Shown piece after piece: positions 18,717 to 29,060 of a stretch of DNA of 64,000 nucleotides; within the stretch, counting starts at the first letter, position 1, and each line of letters starts with the position of its first letter. The notes below the pieces were generated by a model. It was not told the DNA's origin, searched no databases, and was given only the letters and a program-made list of their open reading frames with translations. This DNA is from Chitinolyticbacter albus (lineage in GTDB: Bacteria; Pseudomonadota; Gammaproteobacteria; Burkholderiales; Chitinibacteraceae). The position numbers and the translations under genes are program-made. The stretch is taken from NCBI RefSeq assembly GCF_024437655.1, contig NZ_JANBVF010000004.1, positions 124,001 through 188,000 on the forward strand, written 5' to 3'.

Positions 18717-19904
18717 GTGCGCCTGCTTTTCGCCGCCTTGCTGCTGTTTGGCATGGCCTGCCAAGCCAAGGACCAGCTCGAAATTCGCCCTATCGGCAAG
18801 CAATACATGCTGCAGAAAAGCGGCAAACCATTGACCGGCGAGCGATACGATGAACTGATCCACGATGATCACGAAAGCCCGGACTTCGTGCTGGCCCGCC
18901 GCGGCACCGCATGGGGGATGCTCGACGCCACGAGCGGCAAACTGCGCATCCCGATCCGCTACGACTGGATCGATCCGCTGCCCTATTACCAGATCGAGCT
19001 GGTTGGCGTGGGTCTGGACAACAAGGTGGGCTTTGTCGATCGCAACGGTCGTATCTTGGTACCGCCGCGCTACGATGCCATCGGTCCGATCAGTAGTTAT
19101 TACCAGCAGGCCTTCGCCGAACGGCAGGGCCAGCTCTTCAGCCTGCACTTTGCCGATGGCCAGCTGCAGCGTGAGCAGGCCGCGCCGGACTTCTATCCTT
19201 ATGTCGTTTTGCCTCCCTCGTTGCGTACGCAGCCGCAACGGGTCGCCGGCCTGCACAACGGCACCTATGTGGCCGATCGCTATCCCGATCTATACGCCGC
19301 CTGGCAAGGCTGGCGCCGCGGCGAGCTGCGCGATATCGGCCAGCCCGCCATTGTGGTGCGAGGCGACATCGCTTATGTGTCGTTTGGCGTGATACGCAGC
19401 GCGGACCTGCCACTGATGCCCAACACCATGCAGGCCTGCCAGAGCGAGGCCGGCGTCAGCCTATGGGCGGAGCTGGACGCCACGCAATGTGACGGCCCGC
19501 AGGACGACGCGCTGTTCCATCTGAAGCGGGAAGCCGACGGCGCGCTGGTCTGCGAGGATTGCTATGCGGCCCTGCCCAAGCGCTGGATCGCGCTGGACGA
19601 GCAGCCGACTCGCTTTGCCGGGATCGGCGTCGTGTTGCAACGGGGCGCCGACCAGCAGGCACTGGAAATACGCGAAGTGCTGCCCGATGGCCCGGCCGCC
19701 GCGTCAGGCGTGAAGGCCGGCGACATCATTACCGGGATCGGTGGGCGCGATAGCGCTGGCCTCACCGTCGGGGCCGCAAGCGAGTTGATCAGGGGCAAGG
19801 TCGATACGACGCTCTCGTTGACGCTGACGCGGGCAGGCCAACCCCTCACGCTGAATATCGTCCGCCGCCCGATCACGCTCGACGCAGGCGCCATGCCTAA
19901 GTAG
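18717..19904 (+). CDS. exported WG-repeat protein with C-terminal PDZ domain
   Basis: 395 residues from GTG 18717, preceded by GGGAG at seven bases; the start gives a clear signal peptide (RLLFAALLLFGMACQA). Residues about 25-140 contain WG-type beta repeats (AWGMLDATSGKLRIPIRYDW, then VGFVDRNGRILVPPRYDAI). The C-terminal ~90 residues form a PDZ domain with LPDGPAAASGVKAGDIITGI. Four Cys in the middle (QACQSEAG, ATQCDGPQ, VCEDCYA) could form disulfides. It has no protease motif. The combination suggests a periplasmic protein-binding role, but the function is unknown. Confidence 0.75.
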   Translation: MRLLFAALLLFGMACQAKDQLEIRPIGKQYMLQKSGKPLTGERYDELIHDDHESPDFVLARRGTAWGMLDATSGKLRIPIRYDWIDPLPYYQIELVGVGLDNKVGFVDRNGRILVPPRYDAIGPISSYYQQAFAERQGQLFSLHFADGQLQREQAAPDFYPYVVLPPSLRTQPQRVAGLHNGTYVADRYPDLYAAWQGWRRGELRDIGQPAIVVRGDIAYVSFGVIRSADLPLMPNTMQACQSEAGVSLWAELDATQCDGPQDDALFHLKREADGALVCEDCYAALPKRWIALDEQPTRFAGIGVVLQRGADQQALEIREVLPDGPAAASGVKAGDIITGIGGRDSAGLTVGAASELIRGKVDTTLSLTLTRAGQPLTLNIVRRPITLDAGAMPK

Positions 19905-20042
19905 CGCCAGCGGGAAACACGACAGCGAACACCGGGCGGGGGGGACGTAAAGGGCCATCAGCCTGGCACGCATGTGACACGATCCGGTCCTGGCGCGAGC
20001 GGCCGCGCGTAACGACCGATCACACCACGCAATCGGGCCACG

Positions 20043-21230
20043 TCAGGCTGCGGCCCAGACCGGAACGCGGCGCAACAGCAGCTGCAGCACGACCGGCAAC
20101 GCCGCGATGCCGGCGAGCGCCAGTACCGCCAGCTGCGGCGTTCCAGTCAGCGCGCCATCCGCGCCCACGCACAGCAGGCCGCTCGCCACCAGTGCAGCAG
20201 CAGCAATGGCCATGTCCTGCACCATGGACTGCAGCGCCATGAAGCCCGCGCGCTCGTGCGGTTCGGGCACCTGGCTCGTTACCGCGGCCAGCGTCACGTT
20301 GCGCCCGGCATTGCCCGCCATGAAACACACGAAGGGCAGGACCAGGGGACCGGCGGCGAGGCCGAGAAAAGGCAAGGCGCCCAAGGCAAGCAGGCTTGAC
20401 GCCAGCAAGGCCGGCAGCCACGGCCCGCGCCGGTCGGTCCATCGGCCGAGCAGCTGGATCAGCGCGAAGGCGCACGCGCCGCCCGCCAGATAGAGCAGCC
20501 CCAGTCGCTCGCGCGCAAAGCCCAGATTGAGGAGCCAGTACGCGGAGAAGTGCGGGATCAGGAGAAAAGCCGAAAACTGGCTCAGCGCCTGCGCGGCGCA
20601 GGCGATACGCACCGCGGGGCGCGCCAGCAGCATCCTCGCCGACAGGCGTCTGGTCTGCGCCAGGTGCGTGCGCATCTCGGGCAGAACGAGCGCCACGGCC
20701 AGCCACGCCAGCGCCGCCAGGAGCGCAGTCACGATGAAGGGCAGAGTCCAGCCTCCCAGGCGAGCCAGCTCCAGCGCGGCAGGTACGCCGGCGATGGCGG
20801 CGAGCGAAAAGCCGATCATCACCTTGGCGATGGCCGCGCCGCGCGCCTGCGGTGCGGTGCTGTCGATGACGATGGCCATACCGAGGGCAACCGCCGGTCC
20901 GCCAAAGAAGCCGGCCGCCGCCCGCGCCAGCAGCAGCGTGGTCAGGTCATGTGCCCACACCGCCGCCAGCGTCGCCAGAGCGCATAGGGCAAGGGCGACC
21001 AGCAGCGCGCGCTTGCGCTCGAAGCGATCCAGCCAGCGCATGGCCAGCGCCGCCGACAAAACTGACGCAATGGTATACGCCGCAGTCAGCCAGCCCAGTC
21101 GGTCGCTGCCAAAACCGAGTGCACGGGCCAGATCCGGGCCCAGCGGCAAAACCATCATGAAATCGACGATGTAGACGAACTGCACGCAGGCGATCAGGGC
21201 AATGCTGCGGGAAGCGGAAGGAACATTCAT
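20043..21230 (-). CDS. MFS transporter, candidate siderophore exporter
   Basis: 395 residues with about twelve transmembrane helices and an MFS loop 2-3 signature (MRWLDRFERKRALL). The gene is divergent from entC across a 270-bp region carrying a Fur-like box, so export of the catecholate product (an EntS-like role) is the natural inference. Sequence alone places it among general drug/metabolite exporters, and substrate specificity is not shown. Confidence 0.75.
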   Translation of the reverse strand: MNVPSASRSIALIACVQFVYIVDFMMVLPLGPDLARALGFGSDRLGWLTAAYTIASVLSAALAMRWLDRFERKRALLVALALCALATLAAVWAHDLTTLLLARAAAGFFGGPAVALGMAIVIDSTAPQARGAAIAKVMIGFSLAAIAGVPAALELARLGGWTLPFIVTALLAALAWLAVALVLPEMRTHLAQTRRLSARMLLARPAVRIACAAQALSQFSAFLLIPHFSAYWLLNLGFARERLGLLYLAGGACAFALIQLLGRWTDRRGPWLPALLASSLLALGALPFLGLAAGPLVLPFVCFMAGNAGRNVTLAAVTSQVPEPHERAGFMALQSMVQDMAIAAAALVASGLLCVGADGALTGTPQLAVLALAGIAALPVVLQLLLRRVPVWAAA

Positions 21231-21380
21231 GGCGGCGGCTTGGTGTCAGTATTGGTTCGTATGTGCGTTTGCAGCATGCAATCGGAATGAGAAAACATTG
21301 CCCAAATTGTGGCGTTCTCCGCTATCCGTTGGCGGCGATCATCAATGTAAATCCGGATTACCGTCAATCGTTTTAGAGTT

Positions 21381-21395
21381 TGATAATCATTCTCG
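21381..21395 (+). promoter_or_regulatory. Fur box between the MFS exporter and the siderophore operon
   Basis: TGATAATCATTCTCG matches the 7-1-7 Fur consensus TGATAAT-N-ATTATCA at 12 of 14 positions. A possible -35 (TTGATA, 21380-21385) overlaps it on the plus strand, and a minus-strand TTGACG lies nearby for the exporter. Iron-dependent repression of both transcription units is expected. Confidence 0.72.
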
Positions 21396-21500
21396 TTTTG
21401 GTGTAGCGTAAAAAACGCCGATGCCATGCTGCATCGCAAAACACCGCGCGGCCCGCCGCGCACTGCCCCGGCCCCCTGCCGGCGCTGCGAGGACCTCATC

Positions 21501-22679
21501 GTGAACGCACCACCGACCACTCCCTTCGCCATCGATACACCCGCCGACCTGCTGCGCCGCTATGCCCCCGGCGCCAGCGTGTTTGCTTCCCCGCGCCAGA
21601 CGCTGCTGGCCAGCGGCAAGCGCACGCACTTGCCCGCGGGCGATGCCGCCACGCTGGCGCAGCGTGGCGCAGCGCTGCTTGCCGCCCGAGGCGGCGTGCT
21701 GATGGGCACCGTGCCGTTCGATCACGGCACGCCACCACGGCTGTTCGTTCCCGAATGCGTCGCCATCGCCCAGGGTGGACACGGCGGACCGGCCCCGGCC
21801 GCGCAACCGAGAGGTGCCTCTGACCCTTGCGGCCTCGCGCTGGCGCCGACGCCCGATGGCTACCGCGCCGCGGTCGAGGTGGCATTGGCGCGCATCGCCC
21901 GGCGCGAGCTGGCCAAGGTGGTGCTGTCGCGCTCGCTCACTGTCGCTGCCCGCGTCGATCTCGCCGGCCTGCTGCAGCGACTGGCCCAGCGCAACCCGCA
22001 CGGCTACACCTTCGCGATCGACCTCGCCATGGGCGATACCGCGCGCACGCTGATCGGCGCCAGCCCCGAGCTGCTGCTGGCCAAATCGGGGGACAGCGTA
22101 ATCTCGCATCCGCTCGCCGGCTCGATCCCGCACGTGGCCGACCCGGTGGAGGATGCGCGCCGCGCCGACAACCTGCTGCGCTCGAGCAAGGATCTGTACG
22201 AGCACCAGGTGGTGGTCGACGCCGTGGCCGATACGCTGGCACCGCTGTGTCGCCAGCTGGTGGTGCCGCCGGCTCCGTCGCTGGTGCGCACGCCGACGAT
22301 GTGGCATCTGGGCACCGAAATCCGCGGTGTATTGATCGACCCGGCTGCCAGCTCGCTCGCGATCGCGCTGGCGCTGCATCCGACCCCCGCCGTTTGCGGC
22401 CATCCGACCGAGGTCGCGCGCGATTTCATCGCCGAGGTCGAAGGGTTCGATCGCGGCTATTTCACCGGCCTGACCGGCTGGATGGATGCCCACGGCGATG
22501 GCGAATGGGCGGTGACGATACGTTGCGCCGAGGTCGGCGCTGACAGCGCCACGCTGTATGCCGGGGCCGGCATCGTCGCCGGTTCCGACCCCGAGCTGGA
22601 ACTGATCGAGACCAGCGGCAAGCTGCGCACCATGCTCGCCGCGATGGAGCTCGACGGCGCGCTGGAGGGCTGGGCATGA
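21501..22679 (+). CDS. entC: isochorismate synthase
   Basis: 392 residues from GTG 21501 (GAGGA seven bases upstream). It converts chorismate to isochorismate, the first step of 2,3-dihydroxybenzoate (DHB) synthesis. Chorismate-binding family motifs are visible: [53 protein letters not shown] and the closing [18 protein letters not shown]. It heads the operon, behind the Fur box, and overlaps entE by ATGA. Confidence 0.94.
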   Translation: MNAPPTTPFAIDTPADLLRRYAPGASVFASPRQTLLASGKRTHLPAGDAATLAQRGAALLAARGGVLMGTVPFDHGTPPRLFVPECVAIAQGGHGGPAPAAQPRGASDPCGLALAPTPDGYRAAVEVALARIARRELAKVVLSRSLTVAARVDLAGLLQRLAQRNPHGYTFAIDLAMGDTARTLIGASPELLLAKSGDSVISHPLAGSIPHVADPVEDARRADNLLRSSKDLYEHQVVVDAVADTLAPLCRQLVVPPAPSLVRTPTMWHLGTEIRGVLIDPAASSLAIALALHPTPAVCGHPTEVARDFIAEVEGFDRGYFTGLTGWMDAHGDGEWAVTIRCAEVGADSATLYAGAGIVAGSDPELELIETSGKLRTMLAAMELDGALEGWA

Positions 22680-24298
22680 GCGCCTTCACCCCCTGGCCGG
22701 ACGACTTTGCCCGCCGCTATCGCGAGCTCGGCTACTGGCAGGGCCAGACGCTGGGCGGCCTGCTGCGCGAACGCGCCGCCAGCCGCGGCGAGCACTGCGC
22801 CATTGTCTGCGGCGAGCGGCGCTGGAGCTACGCCGAGCTCGATACGCGCGCTGCAGCGCTCGCCACGGGCTTGGCCCGGCTGGGCATCCGCGCCGGGGAT
22901 CGCGTGGTGGTGCAACTGCCCAATGTCGCCGAGTTCTATGCGGTGAACTTCGCACTGTTCCGTCTTGGCGCCTGGCCGGTGTTCGCGCTGCCGGCGCATC
23001 GCCGCACCGAGCTCAGCCACTTTTGCGGTTACGCCCAGGCGCGCGCCTACATCACCACCGACATCGATGCCGGCTTCGATCACCGCCAGCTGGCGCGCGA
23101 GCTACGCGGCGCCGTGCCGGAGCTGGAACACGTGATCATCGTCGGCGACGCGCAGGAATTCATCGCGCTCGACTCGCTGTACGACGCGCCCGTCGCGCTG
23201 CCCGAGCCGGCGGCCAGCGATGTCGCCTTGCTGCAGCTCTCGGGCGGCAGCACGGGCTTGTCCAAGCTGATCCCACGCACTCACGACGACTACCTCTACA
23301 GCGTACGCGCCAGCGCCGACATCTGCGGCCTCAGCGCCGCCAGCGTCTACCTGTGCACGCTGCCGGCGGCACACAACTTCCCGCTGAGTTCGCCCGGCGC
23401 GCTGGGCGTGTTCCACGCCGGCGGTACCGTGGTGCTGACGCGACGGCCCAATCCGGAGGACACCTTCGCGCTGATCGCACGCGAGCGGGTGACGATCACC
23501 GCGCTGGTGCCGCCGCTGGCGCTGGTGTGGCTGGACGCGCAACGCCAGCAGCGCGCGGATCTGTCCAGCCTCACCGTGCTGCAGGTCGGTGGCGCCAAGC
23601 TGTCCGAAGCAGTGGCGCGCCGCATCGGCCCCGAGCTCGGCTGCACGCTGCAACAGGTGTTCGGCATGGCCGAGGGCCTCGTCAACTACACCCGGCTCGA
23701 CGATGGCTTCGAGCTGGTCATTGGCAGCCAGGGCCGGCCGATCTCGCCGCACGACGAGGTGCTGATCGTCGATGACAACGACGCACCGCTGCCGCCCGGC
23801 GCAACCGGCCACCTGCTCACGCGCGGCCCTTACACGATACGCGGCTACTACCGGGCTCCCGAGCACAACGCGCGCGCTTTCACCACCGATGGCTACTACC
23901 GCACCGGCGACATCGCCCGCCAGCTGCCTGGCGGCCATCTCGTGGTCGAAGGCCGGGCCAAGGACCAGATCAACCGCGGTGGCGAAAAAGTGGCGGCCGA
24001 AGAAGTGGAGAACCACCTGCTCGCCCACCCGCAGGTGGCTGATGTCGCGCTGGTCGCCATGCCGGACGCCTATCTGGGCGAGAAGAGCTGCGCCTTCGTC
24101 ATCGCGCGCGAGGCTCCACCGCGCGCGGTGGAGCTGAACCGCTTCCTGCGCGAGCGTGGCCTCGCCCAATTCAAGATCCCGGACCGCATCGAGTTCGTCG
24201 ACCACTTTCCCAAGACCGCCGTCGGCAAGGTGGACAAGCGCGCGCTGCGCGACACCATCGCCGAACGGCTCACCCCCGATCGCCTCACCTCACGCTGA
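22676..24298 (+). CDS. entE: 2,3-dihydroxybenzoate-AMP ligase
   Basis: 540 residues, ANL adenylating enzyme. The P-loop [20 protein letters not shown] at about 183-202 and the following EntE-like [12 protein letters not shown] are characteristic of stand-alone aryl-acid ligases, as are the [15 protein letters not shown] segment and [20 protein letters not shown]. It activates DHB and loads it on the aryl carrier domain of EntB. It starts within the entC stop (ATGA). Confidence 0.94.
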   Translation: MSAFTPWPDDFARRYRELGYWQGQTLGGLLRERAASRGEHCAIVCGERRWSYAELDTRAAALATGLARLGIRAGDRVVVQLPNVAEFYAVNFALFRLGAWPVFALPAHRRTELSHFCGYAQARAYITTDIDAGFDHRQLARELRGAVPELEHVIIVGDAQEFIALDSLYDAPVALPEPAASDVALLQLSGGSTGLSKLIPRTHDDYLYSVRASADICGLSAASVYLCTLPAAHNFPLSSPGALGVFHAGGTVVLTRRPNPEDTFALIARERVTITALVPPLALVWLDAQRQQRADLSSLTVLQVGGAKLSEAVARRIGPELGCTLQQVFGMAEGLVNYTRLDDGFELVIGSQGRPISPHDEVLIVDDNDAPLPPGATGHLLTRGPYTIRGYYRAPEHNARAFTTDGYYRTGDIARQLPGGHLVVEGRAKDQINRGGEKVAAEEVENHLLAHPQVADVALVAMPDAYLGEKSCAFVIAREAPPRAVELNRFLRERGLAQFKIPDRIEFVDHFPKTAVGKVDKRALRDTIAERLTPDRLTSR

Positions 24299-24308
24299 AA
24301 TCCGCCCC

Positions 24309-25175
24309 ATGAGCATTCCCCGCATCGCCAGCTATCCCCTGCCCGCAACCCTGCCCGAACCACGCGTCGCCTGGCGCCCGGAACCTGGCCGCGCCGCGCT
24401 GCTGATCCACGACATGCAGCAGTATTTCGTCGATTTCTACGACGCCGACGCCGCGCCCATCCCCGCGCTCGTCGGCCACATCCAGGCGCTGCGCGCCGCC
24501 TGCGACGCGGCCGGCGTGCCGGTCTACTACACGGCGCAGCCGGGTGAGCAGGCGCTGGCCGACCGCGCACTGTTGCAGGACTGGTGGGGCCCGGGCATCA
24601 CCGCCAGCCCGGAGGCGGCGCCGGTGATCGCACAGCTGGCGCCGCGCGATAGCGATACCGTGCTCGCCAAGTGGCGCTACAGCGCGTTCAAGAAGAGCGA
24701 TCTGCTGGAACGGCTGCAGGCCCAGGGCCGCGATCAGCTCATCATCTGCGGCATCTACGCGCATATCGGCGTGATGACGACGGCGCTCGAGGCCTTCATG
24801 CTCGATATACAGCCCTTCGTCATTGGCGACGCTGTCGCCGATTTCTCCGAAGACGAACACGCGATGGCGCTGAACTGGATCGCCGGGCGCTGCGGCGTGG
24901 TCCTCGCCACGAACCAGGTACTCGCCGCGCTAGCGCCGTCCGCCGCACTGCCCGCCAGCCTGGCAGCACTGCGTTCTGAGGTCGCCGCCCTGCTCGAGGT
25001 GCCCGCCTCGGACCTGCTGCCCGACGATAACCTGCTCGACTACGGCCTCGATTCGGTACGGCTGATGATGCTGGCCGAGCGCTGGAAGGCGGCCGGCGCC
25101 AAGGTCGCCTTTGTCGCGCTCGGCGAGCAACCCACGCTGACCGCGTGGTGGGCGCTGCTGGCCGGAGCGCGCTGA
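24309..25175 (+). CDS. entB: isochorismatase with aryl carrier domain
   Basis: 288 residues from ATG 24309. The N-terminal isochorismatase domain (about 1-205; ALLIHDMQQYFVDFY, VLAKWRYSAFKKSDL, ICGIYAHIGVMTTALEAFML) hydrolyses isochorismate to 2,3-dihydro-DHB. The C-terminal aryl carrier domain (about 212-285) has its phosphopantetheine site in LLDYGLDSVRLM with Ser249. The usual two-domain EntB/DhbB layout is intact. It follows entE by ten bases. Confidence 0.94.
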   Translation: MSIPRIASYPLPATLPEPRVAWRPEPGRAALLIHDMQQYFVDFYDADAAPIPALVGHIQALRAACDAAGVPVYYTAQPGEQALADRALLQDWWGPGITASPEAAPVIAQLAPRDSDTVLAKWRYSAFKKSDLLERLQAQGRDQLIICGIYAHIGVMTTALEAFMLDIQPFVIGDAVADFSEDEHAMALNWIAGRCGVVLATNQVLAALAPSAALPASLAALRSEVAALLEVPASDLLPDDNLLDYGLDSVRLMMLAERWKAAGAKVAFVALGEQPTLTAWWALLAGAR

Positions 25176-25176
25176 C

Positions 25177-28100
25177 ATGCTGGAACTGACGGCGGCGCAA
25201 TACGGCATCTGGCTGGGCCAGCGGCTCGATCCGGCCAACCCGGCCTACTGGACCGCCGAGGTGATCGAGCTCAACGGCGCGATGAACCAGGTGGCCTTCG
25301 AGCAGGCGGTCCGCACCGCCGTCGCCGAAACCGATGCACTGTGGATGCGCTACCGCGAAGCGGATGGCGTGGTCATGCAAGCGCCGGCGCTGCAGCGCGA
25401 CTGGGCCTTCAGCCAGCGCAACCTGGCCGAGCATGACGACCCGCTCGCCGTGGCGCAAGCCTGGATGCAGGCGCAGCTCGCCGTCGCCACCGATCTGGAA
25501 ACCGGCCCGCTGTTCGGCGCCGCGCTGTTCAAGCTGGGCGCCGGCCGCCAGCTGTTTTTCTTCCAGGCCCACCATATCGCGCTCGACGGCTACGGCTACA
25601 GCCTGCTGCAACGGCGCATCGCCGAACTCTACAGCGCATTCAGCCAGGGGCTGCCGGCACCCACGGGCCGCAGCACAGCGCTGGCGCCCGTCGTCGCCGA
25701 GGATCAGGCCTACACCGACTCGGAGAAATGCGCGGCCGCGCGCGCGTTCTGGCTGGCCCACCTCGAGGACGCGCCAGCGCCCGTGCTGCTGGCGCCGCCG
25801 CAGGCAGTAGGCCACGGCGTGCGCCGCGCCCGTGGCGTGCTGCCCGCGAGGCTATACGCCGCCTGGCAGGACAGCGCGCGCGCTGCCAGCAGCGACTGGA
25901 CCGCGTGGCTGATCGCCTGCGTCGCGGCGTGGCTCGCCAGCACCACCGGCCAGCGCCGCCTGACACTGGGCCTGCCGGTGATGAGCCGGCTCGGCTCGGT
26001 CGCGATCGGCGTGCCGTGCATGGCGATGAATATCGTGCCACTGCGCGTTACCGTCGACCCGGCGCACAGCGCACAGCAACTGGCCCGGCAGGTCGCCACC
26101 GAACTGCGCGCGATCAGGCCCCACCAGCGCTACCGCTACGAATGGCTGCGCCACGACCTGCAGCGTGTCGCCGGCGGCCGGCGGCTGTTCGGCCCGGTGA
26201 TCAACCTGATGCCGTTCGACAAGCCACCCGCCTTCGGCCAGCTCGACGCAGTCAGCCACCCGGTTTCGGCGGGGCCGGTCGAGGATCTGGCGATCAACGT
26301 GATTGCGCGCCCCGATCAGGTGCAGTTCGATCTGGAAGCCAATCCGGATGCCTACGACGACGCCGCTCTGGCGGCTCACCGGGCCGCGCTGCTCATCACG
26401 CTCTCCCGGCTGCAGGCCGAGCCGGAATCGCCACTGGCGGCGCTGCTGCCGTTCACCAGCATGCCGCTCGCCATCGTAGCGGGCGCGGCGCTGCCGCGGC
26501 CGCCTGAACCCGTGCTGGCCGCGTTGCAGCGCGTGGCGCGCGAGCGGCCCAAGCACACCGCCATCGAGCAGGACGGCGTGGCGCCGCTGAGCTATGCCGC
26601 GCTGCTGCAACGGGTGATGGCGCTCGCTGGCGTGCTCGCGGCACGCGGCATCGCCGAGGGCGATCGCGTGGTGCTGTTGCTGCCACGCACGCCCGACACC
26701 CTCGTCGCGCTGCTCGCCGTGCTCTGGGCCGGCGGCGGCTACATCCCGCTCGATCCGGCGAGCCCGGCCGCGCGCATCGCCATGGTGCTGGACGACGCAA
26801 GCCCGGCGCTGGTGCTCACGCTGCGCGATCACGCCGCACTCTTGCCGGATACACTTCCGGCGCTATGGCTGGACGAGGCGACGCCGCCTGCCGCACCGCT
26901 GTTGCAGCCCCGAGCGGTGGCGCACGATGCGCTCGCCTATGTGATCTACACCTCGGGCTCGACCGGCCGGCCCAACGGCGTGCAGATTGCGCGCAACGCG
27001 CTCGCGCATTTCCTTGCCGGCGCCAGCCTTTGCTATGGGCTGTCCGCCACCGATCGCGTGCTGCAGTTCGCGCCGCTGCATTTTGACGCCAGCATTGAGG
27101 AAATCTGGGGCAGCCTGGTCCACGGCGCAACACTGGTGCTTCGCACCGACGCGATGCTGGAATCACTGCCCGGCTTTGTCGCTGATTGCGAGCGCCTGGC
27201 CATCAGCGTGCTCGATCTGCCGACCGCGTTCTGGCACGAGCTCGCCTTTGGCCTGGGCGAGCACCAGTTCGCGCTGCCCGCGTGCGTGCGCCTCGTCATC
27301 ATCGGCGGCGAAGCGGCACTGGCCGAGCGCGTCGCGCGCTGGCGCTCGCGGGTGGGTGAGCGCGTGCTGCTGCTCAACACCTACGGGCCGACCGAGACCA
27401 CGGTGATCTGCACCACGGCAGCGCTGGCGGGCCCTGGCGCACTCGATTGCGCCGATGATGCCATTCCCATCGGTACGCCCTTGCCCGGCCTGACCATGGC
27501 CGTGGTCGACGCGGCCTTGCACCCGGTCGCGATCGGCGTCGAGGGCGAGCTGGTGATCTGCGGCGACACACTCTCCAGCGGCTATATCGACCGGCCCGAG
27601 ACGACGGCACGGCGCTTCGTTGCGCTGACCCAGCTGCCAGGCAGCCCGCGTGGCTATCGCACCGGCGATCGCGTAGTGCTCGGCGCCGACGGCCAGCTGC
27701 GCTTCCTGGGCCGGCTGGACGACGAGTTCAAGCTGTCCGGCCACCGCATCGATCCGACCGAGGTCGAAACCGCACTCCTGGCGTGCGCCGGCGTGATCGA
27801 AGTCGCGGTGCTCGGCCAGATGCTGGAGAATGGCGGCAAGCGGCTGGCGGCGTTTCTCGTTTGCGACAGCGCCCTGCCCGAGCCCGCCACGCTGCGCGCG
27901 CAACTGGCCCGCACGCTGCCCGCGCCGGCCATCCCCAGCGCCTACGTCCGGCTGGACCGGCTGCCACGCAATGCCAACAACAAGATCGACCGCAATGCGC
28001 TGCGCGCGCTGACTATGCAGGCCTCGGACAGCGACGCGGCGCTGACGCCGCTGGAAGCGACCATCGCCGCCGCCTGGCGCGACGTGCTGGGCGCCGATGC

Positions 28101-29058
28101 GATCGCGCCCGAATCCGATTTCTTCGCGCTGGGCGGCAAATCGCTGCAGGCGATCCAGGTGGCCAACCGCCTTGCACTGGCGCTGCAGCGCGACATCCCC
28201 GTGTCGGCGCTGTTCGCCACCCCCACTGTCGCGGAGCTCGCCCAGGCGCTGTTGCGGCCGGTGGCACACGCCGTGCCGCGGCAGCAGGCCGGGCAGGAAT
28301 TCGCCCCGCAGCTGACGATACAGGCCGGCAGCGGCACGCCGCTGTTCTGCATCCACCCGGCCGAGGGCCTGGCATGGTGCTACTTCGGCCTGGCCAGGCT
28401 GCTGCCCGACGTCGCCATTCATGCGCTGCAGGCGCGCGGCCTCAGCGGTCCGCTGCCGACCAGCTTTGCCGCGACCGTCGCCGACTACGTGGCGCAAATC
28501 CGCGCCGTTCAGCCTCGCGGCCCCTACCGGCTGCTGGGCTGGTCTTCCGGCGGAGCTACCGCGCAGGCAATGGCCGCCAGGCTGCAAGACGCCGGCGAGA
28601 CGGTCGAGCTCCTGGCGCTGCTCGACGCCTACCCGGCCAGCGCCTGGTCGGACAAGCCAGCGCCTTCCGAGCGCGATGCGCTTGAGGCGCTACTCGACCT
28701 GACCGGCGATTTTGACGGCGCAACGGCGCTATCCACCGCCGAGATCCTGGCCCGGTTGAAAAAGCCGGGTAGCCCGCTCGCCGGCTTTGACGACGCACGC
28801 ATAGGCAATCTGACCGAAGTGGCGCTGACGACGATGCGCCAGTTCCGCACCGAGGCCACCCCACGCTACCGCGGCGACCTGTTGCTGTTCCGCGCCAGCC
28901 AGCACCCGGCCGATGCGCCCGCACCCGCGAGCTGGCAGCCGTACATCGCCGGCGGGATCAGCGTGATCGACATCGACGCCAGCCATTCGGCGATGACGCA
29001 GCCGGCGCCGCTGGCCGCCATTGCCGCCGCGCTGGCACCGCGCCTGAACGGAGTCTGA
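25177..29058 (+). CDS. siderophore non-ribosomal peptide synthetase, C-A-T-TE (EntF-like)
   Basis: 1293 residues with four domains. Condensation (about 1-430) has the catalytic HHIALDG at 132-138. Adenylation (about 440-940) has YTSGSTG at 591-597 and the A4 segment FDASIEEIW at 636-644. The carrier (about 955-1025) has LGGKSL with Ser989. The thioesterase (about 1050-1293) has GWSSGG with nucleophile Ser1123 and a late ASHSAM His. The layout equals EntF, which condenses DHB with Ser and releases a trilactone. However, pocket positions read D637, A638 and E641, not the serine pattern D-V-W, so the amino acid used is uncertain. It starts one base after the entB stop. Confidence 0.88.
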   Translation: MLELTAAQYGIWLGQRLDPANPAYWTAEVIELNGAMNQVAFEQAVRTAVAETDALWMRYREADGVVMQAPALQRDWAFSQRNLAEHDDPLAVAQAWMQAQLAVATDLETGPLFGAALFKLGAGRQLFFFQAHHIALDGYGYSLLQRRIAELYSAFSQGLPAPTGRSTALAPVVAEDQAYTDSEKCAAARAFWLAHLEDAPAPVLLAPPQAVGHGVRRARGVLPARLYAAWQDSARAASSDWTAWLIACVAAWLASTTGQRRLTLGLPVMSRLGSVAIGVPCMAMNIVPLRVTVDPAHSAQQLARQVATELRAIRPHQRYRYEWLRHDLQRVAGGRRLFGPVINLMPFDKPPAFGQLDAVSHPVSAGPVEDLAINVIARPDQVQFDLEANPDAYDDAALAAHRAALLITLSRLQAEPESPLAALLPFTSMPLAIVAGAALPRPPEPVLAALQRVARERPKHTAIEQDGVAPLSYAALLQRVMALAGVLAARGIAEGDRVVLLLPRTPDTLVALLAVLWAGGGYIPLDPASPAARIAMVLDDASPALVLTLRDHAALLPDTLPALWLDEATPPAAPLLQPRAVAHDALAYVIYTSGSTGRPNGVQIARNALAHFLAGASLCYGLSATDRVLQFAPLHFDASIEEIWGSLVHGATLVLRTDAMLESLPGFVADCERLAISVLDLPTAFWHELAFGLGEHQFALPACVRLVIIGGEAALAERVARWRSRVGERVLLLNTYGPTETTVICTTAALAGPGALDCADDAIPIGTPLPGLTMAVVDAALHPVAIGVEGELVICGDTLSSGYIDRPETTARRFVALTQLPGSPRGYRTGDRVVLGADGQLRFLGRLDDEFKLSGHRIDPTEVETALLACAGVIEVAVLGQMLENGGKRLAAFLVCDSALPEPATLRAQLARTLPAPAIPSAYVRLDRLPRNANNKIDRNALRALTMQASDSDAALTPLEATIAAAWRDVLGADAIAPESDFFALGGKSLQAIQVANRLALALQRDIPVSALFATPTVAELAQALLRPVAHAVPRQQAGQEFAPQLTIQAGSGTPLFCIHPAEGLAWCYFGLARLLPDVAIHALQARGLSGPLPTSFAATVADYVAQIRAVQPRGPYRLLGWSSGGATAQAMAARLQDAGETVELLALLDAYPASAWSDKPAPSERDALEALLDLTGDFDGATALSTAEILARLKKPGSPLAGFDDARIGNLTEVALTTMRQFRTEATPRYRGDLLLFRASQHPADAPAPASWQPYIAGGISVIDIDASHSAMTQPAPLAAIAAALAPRLNGV

Positions 29059-29060
29059 GC

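Noticed and set aside
21286-21304. Second Fur-like sequence (AATGAGAAAACATT) upstream of the MFS gene
   Set aside because: The half-sites are offset by one base from the Fur geometry, so it was not called.
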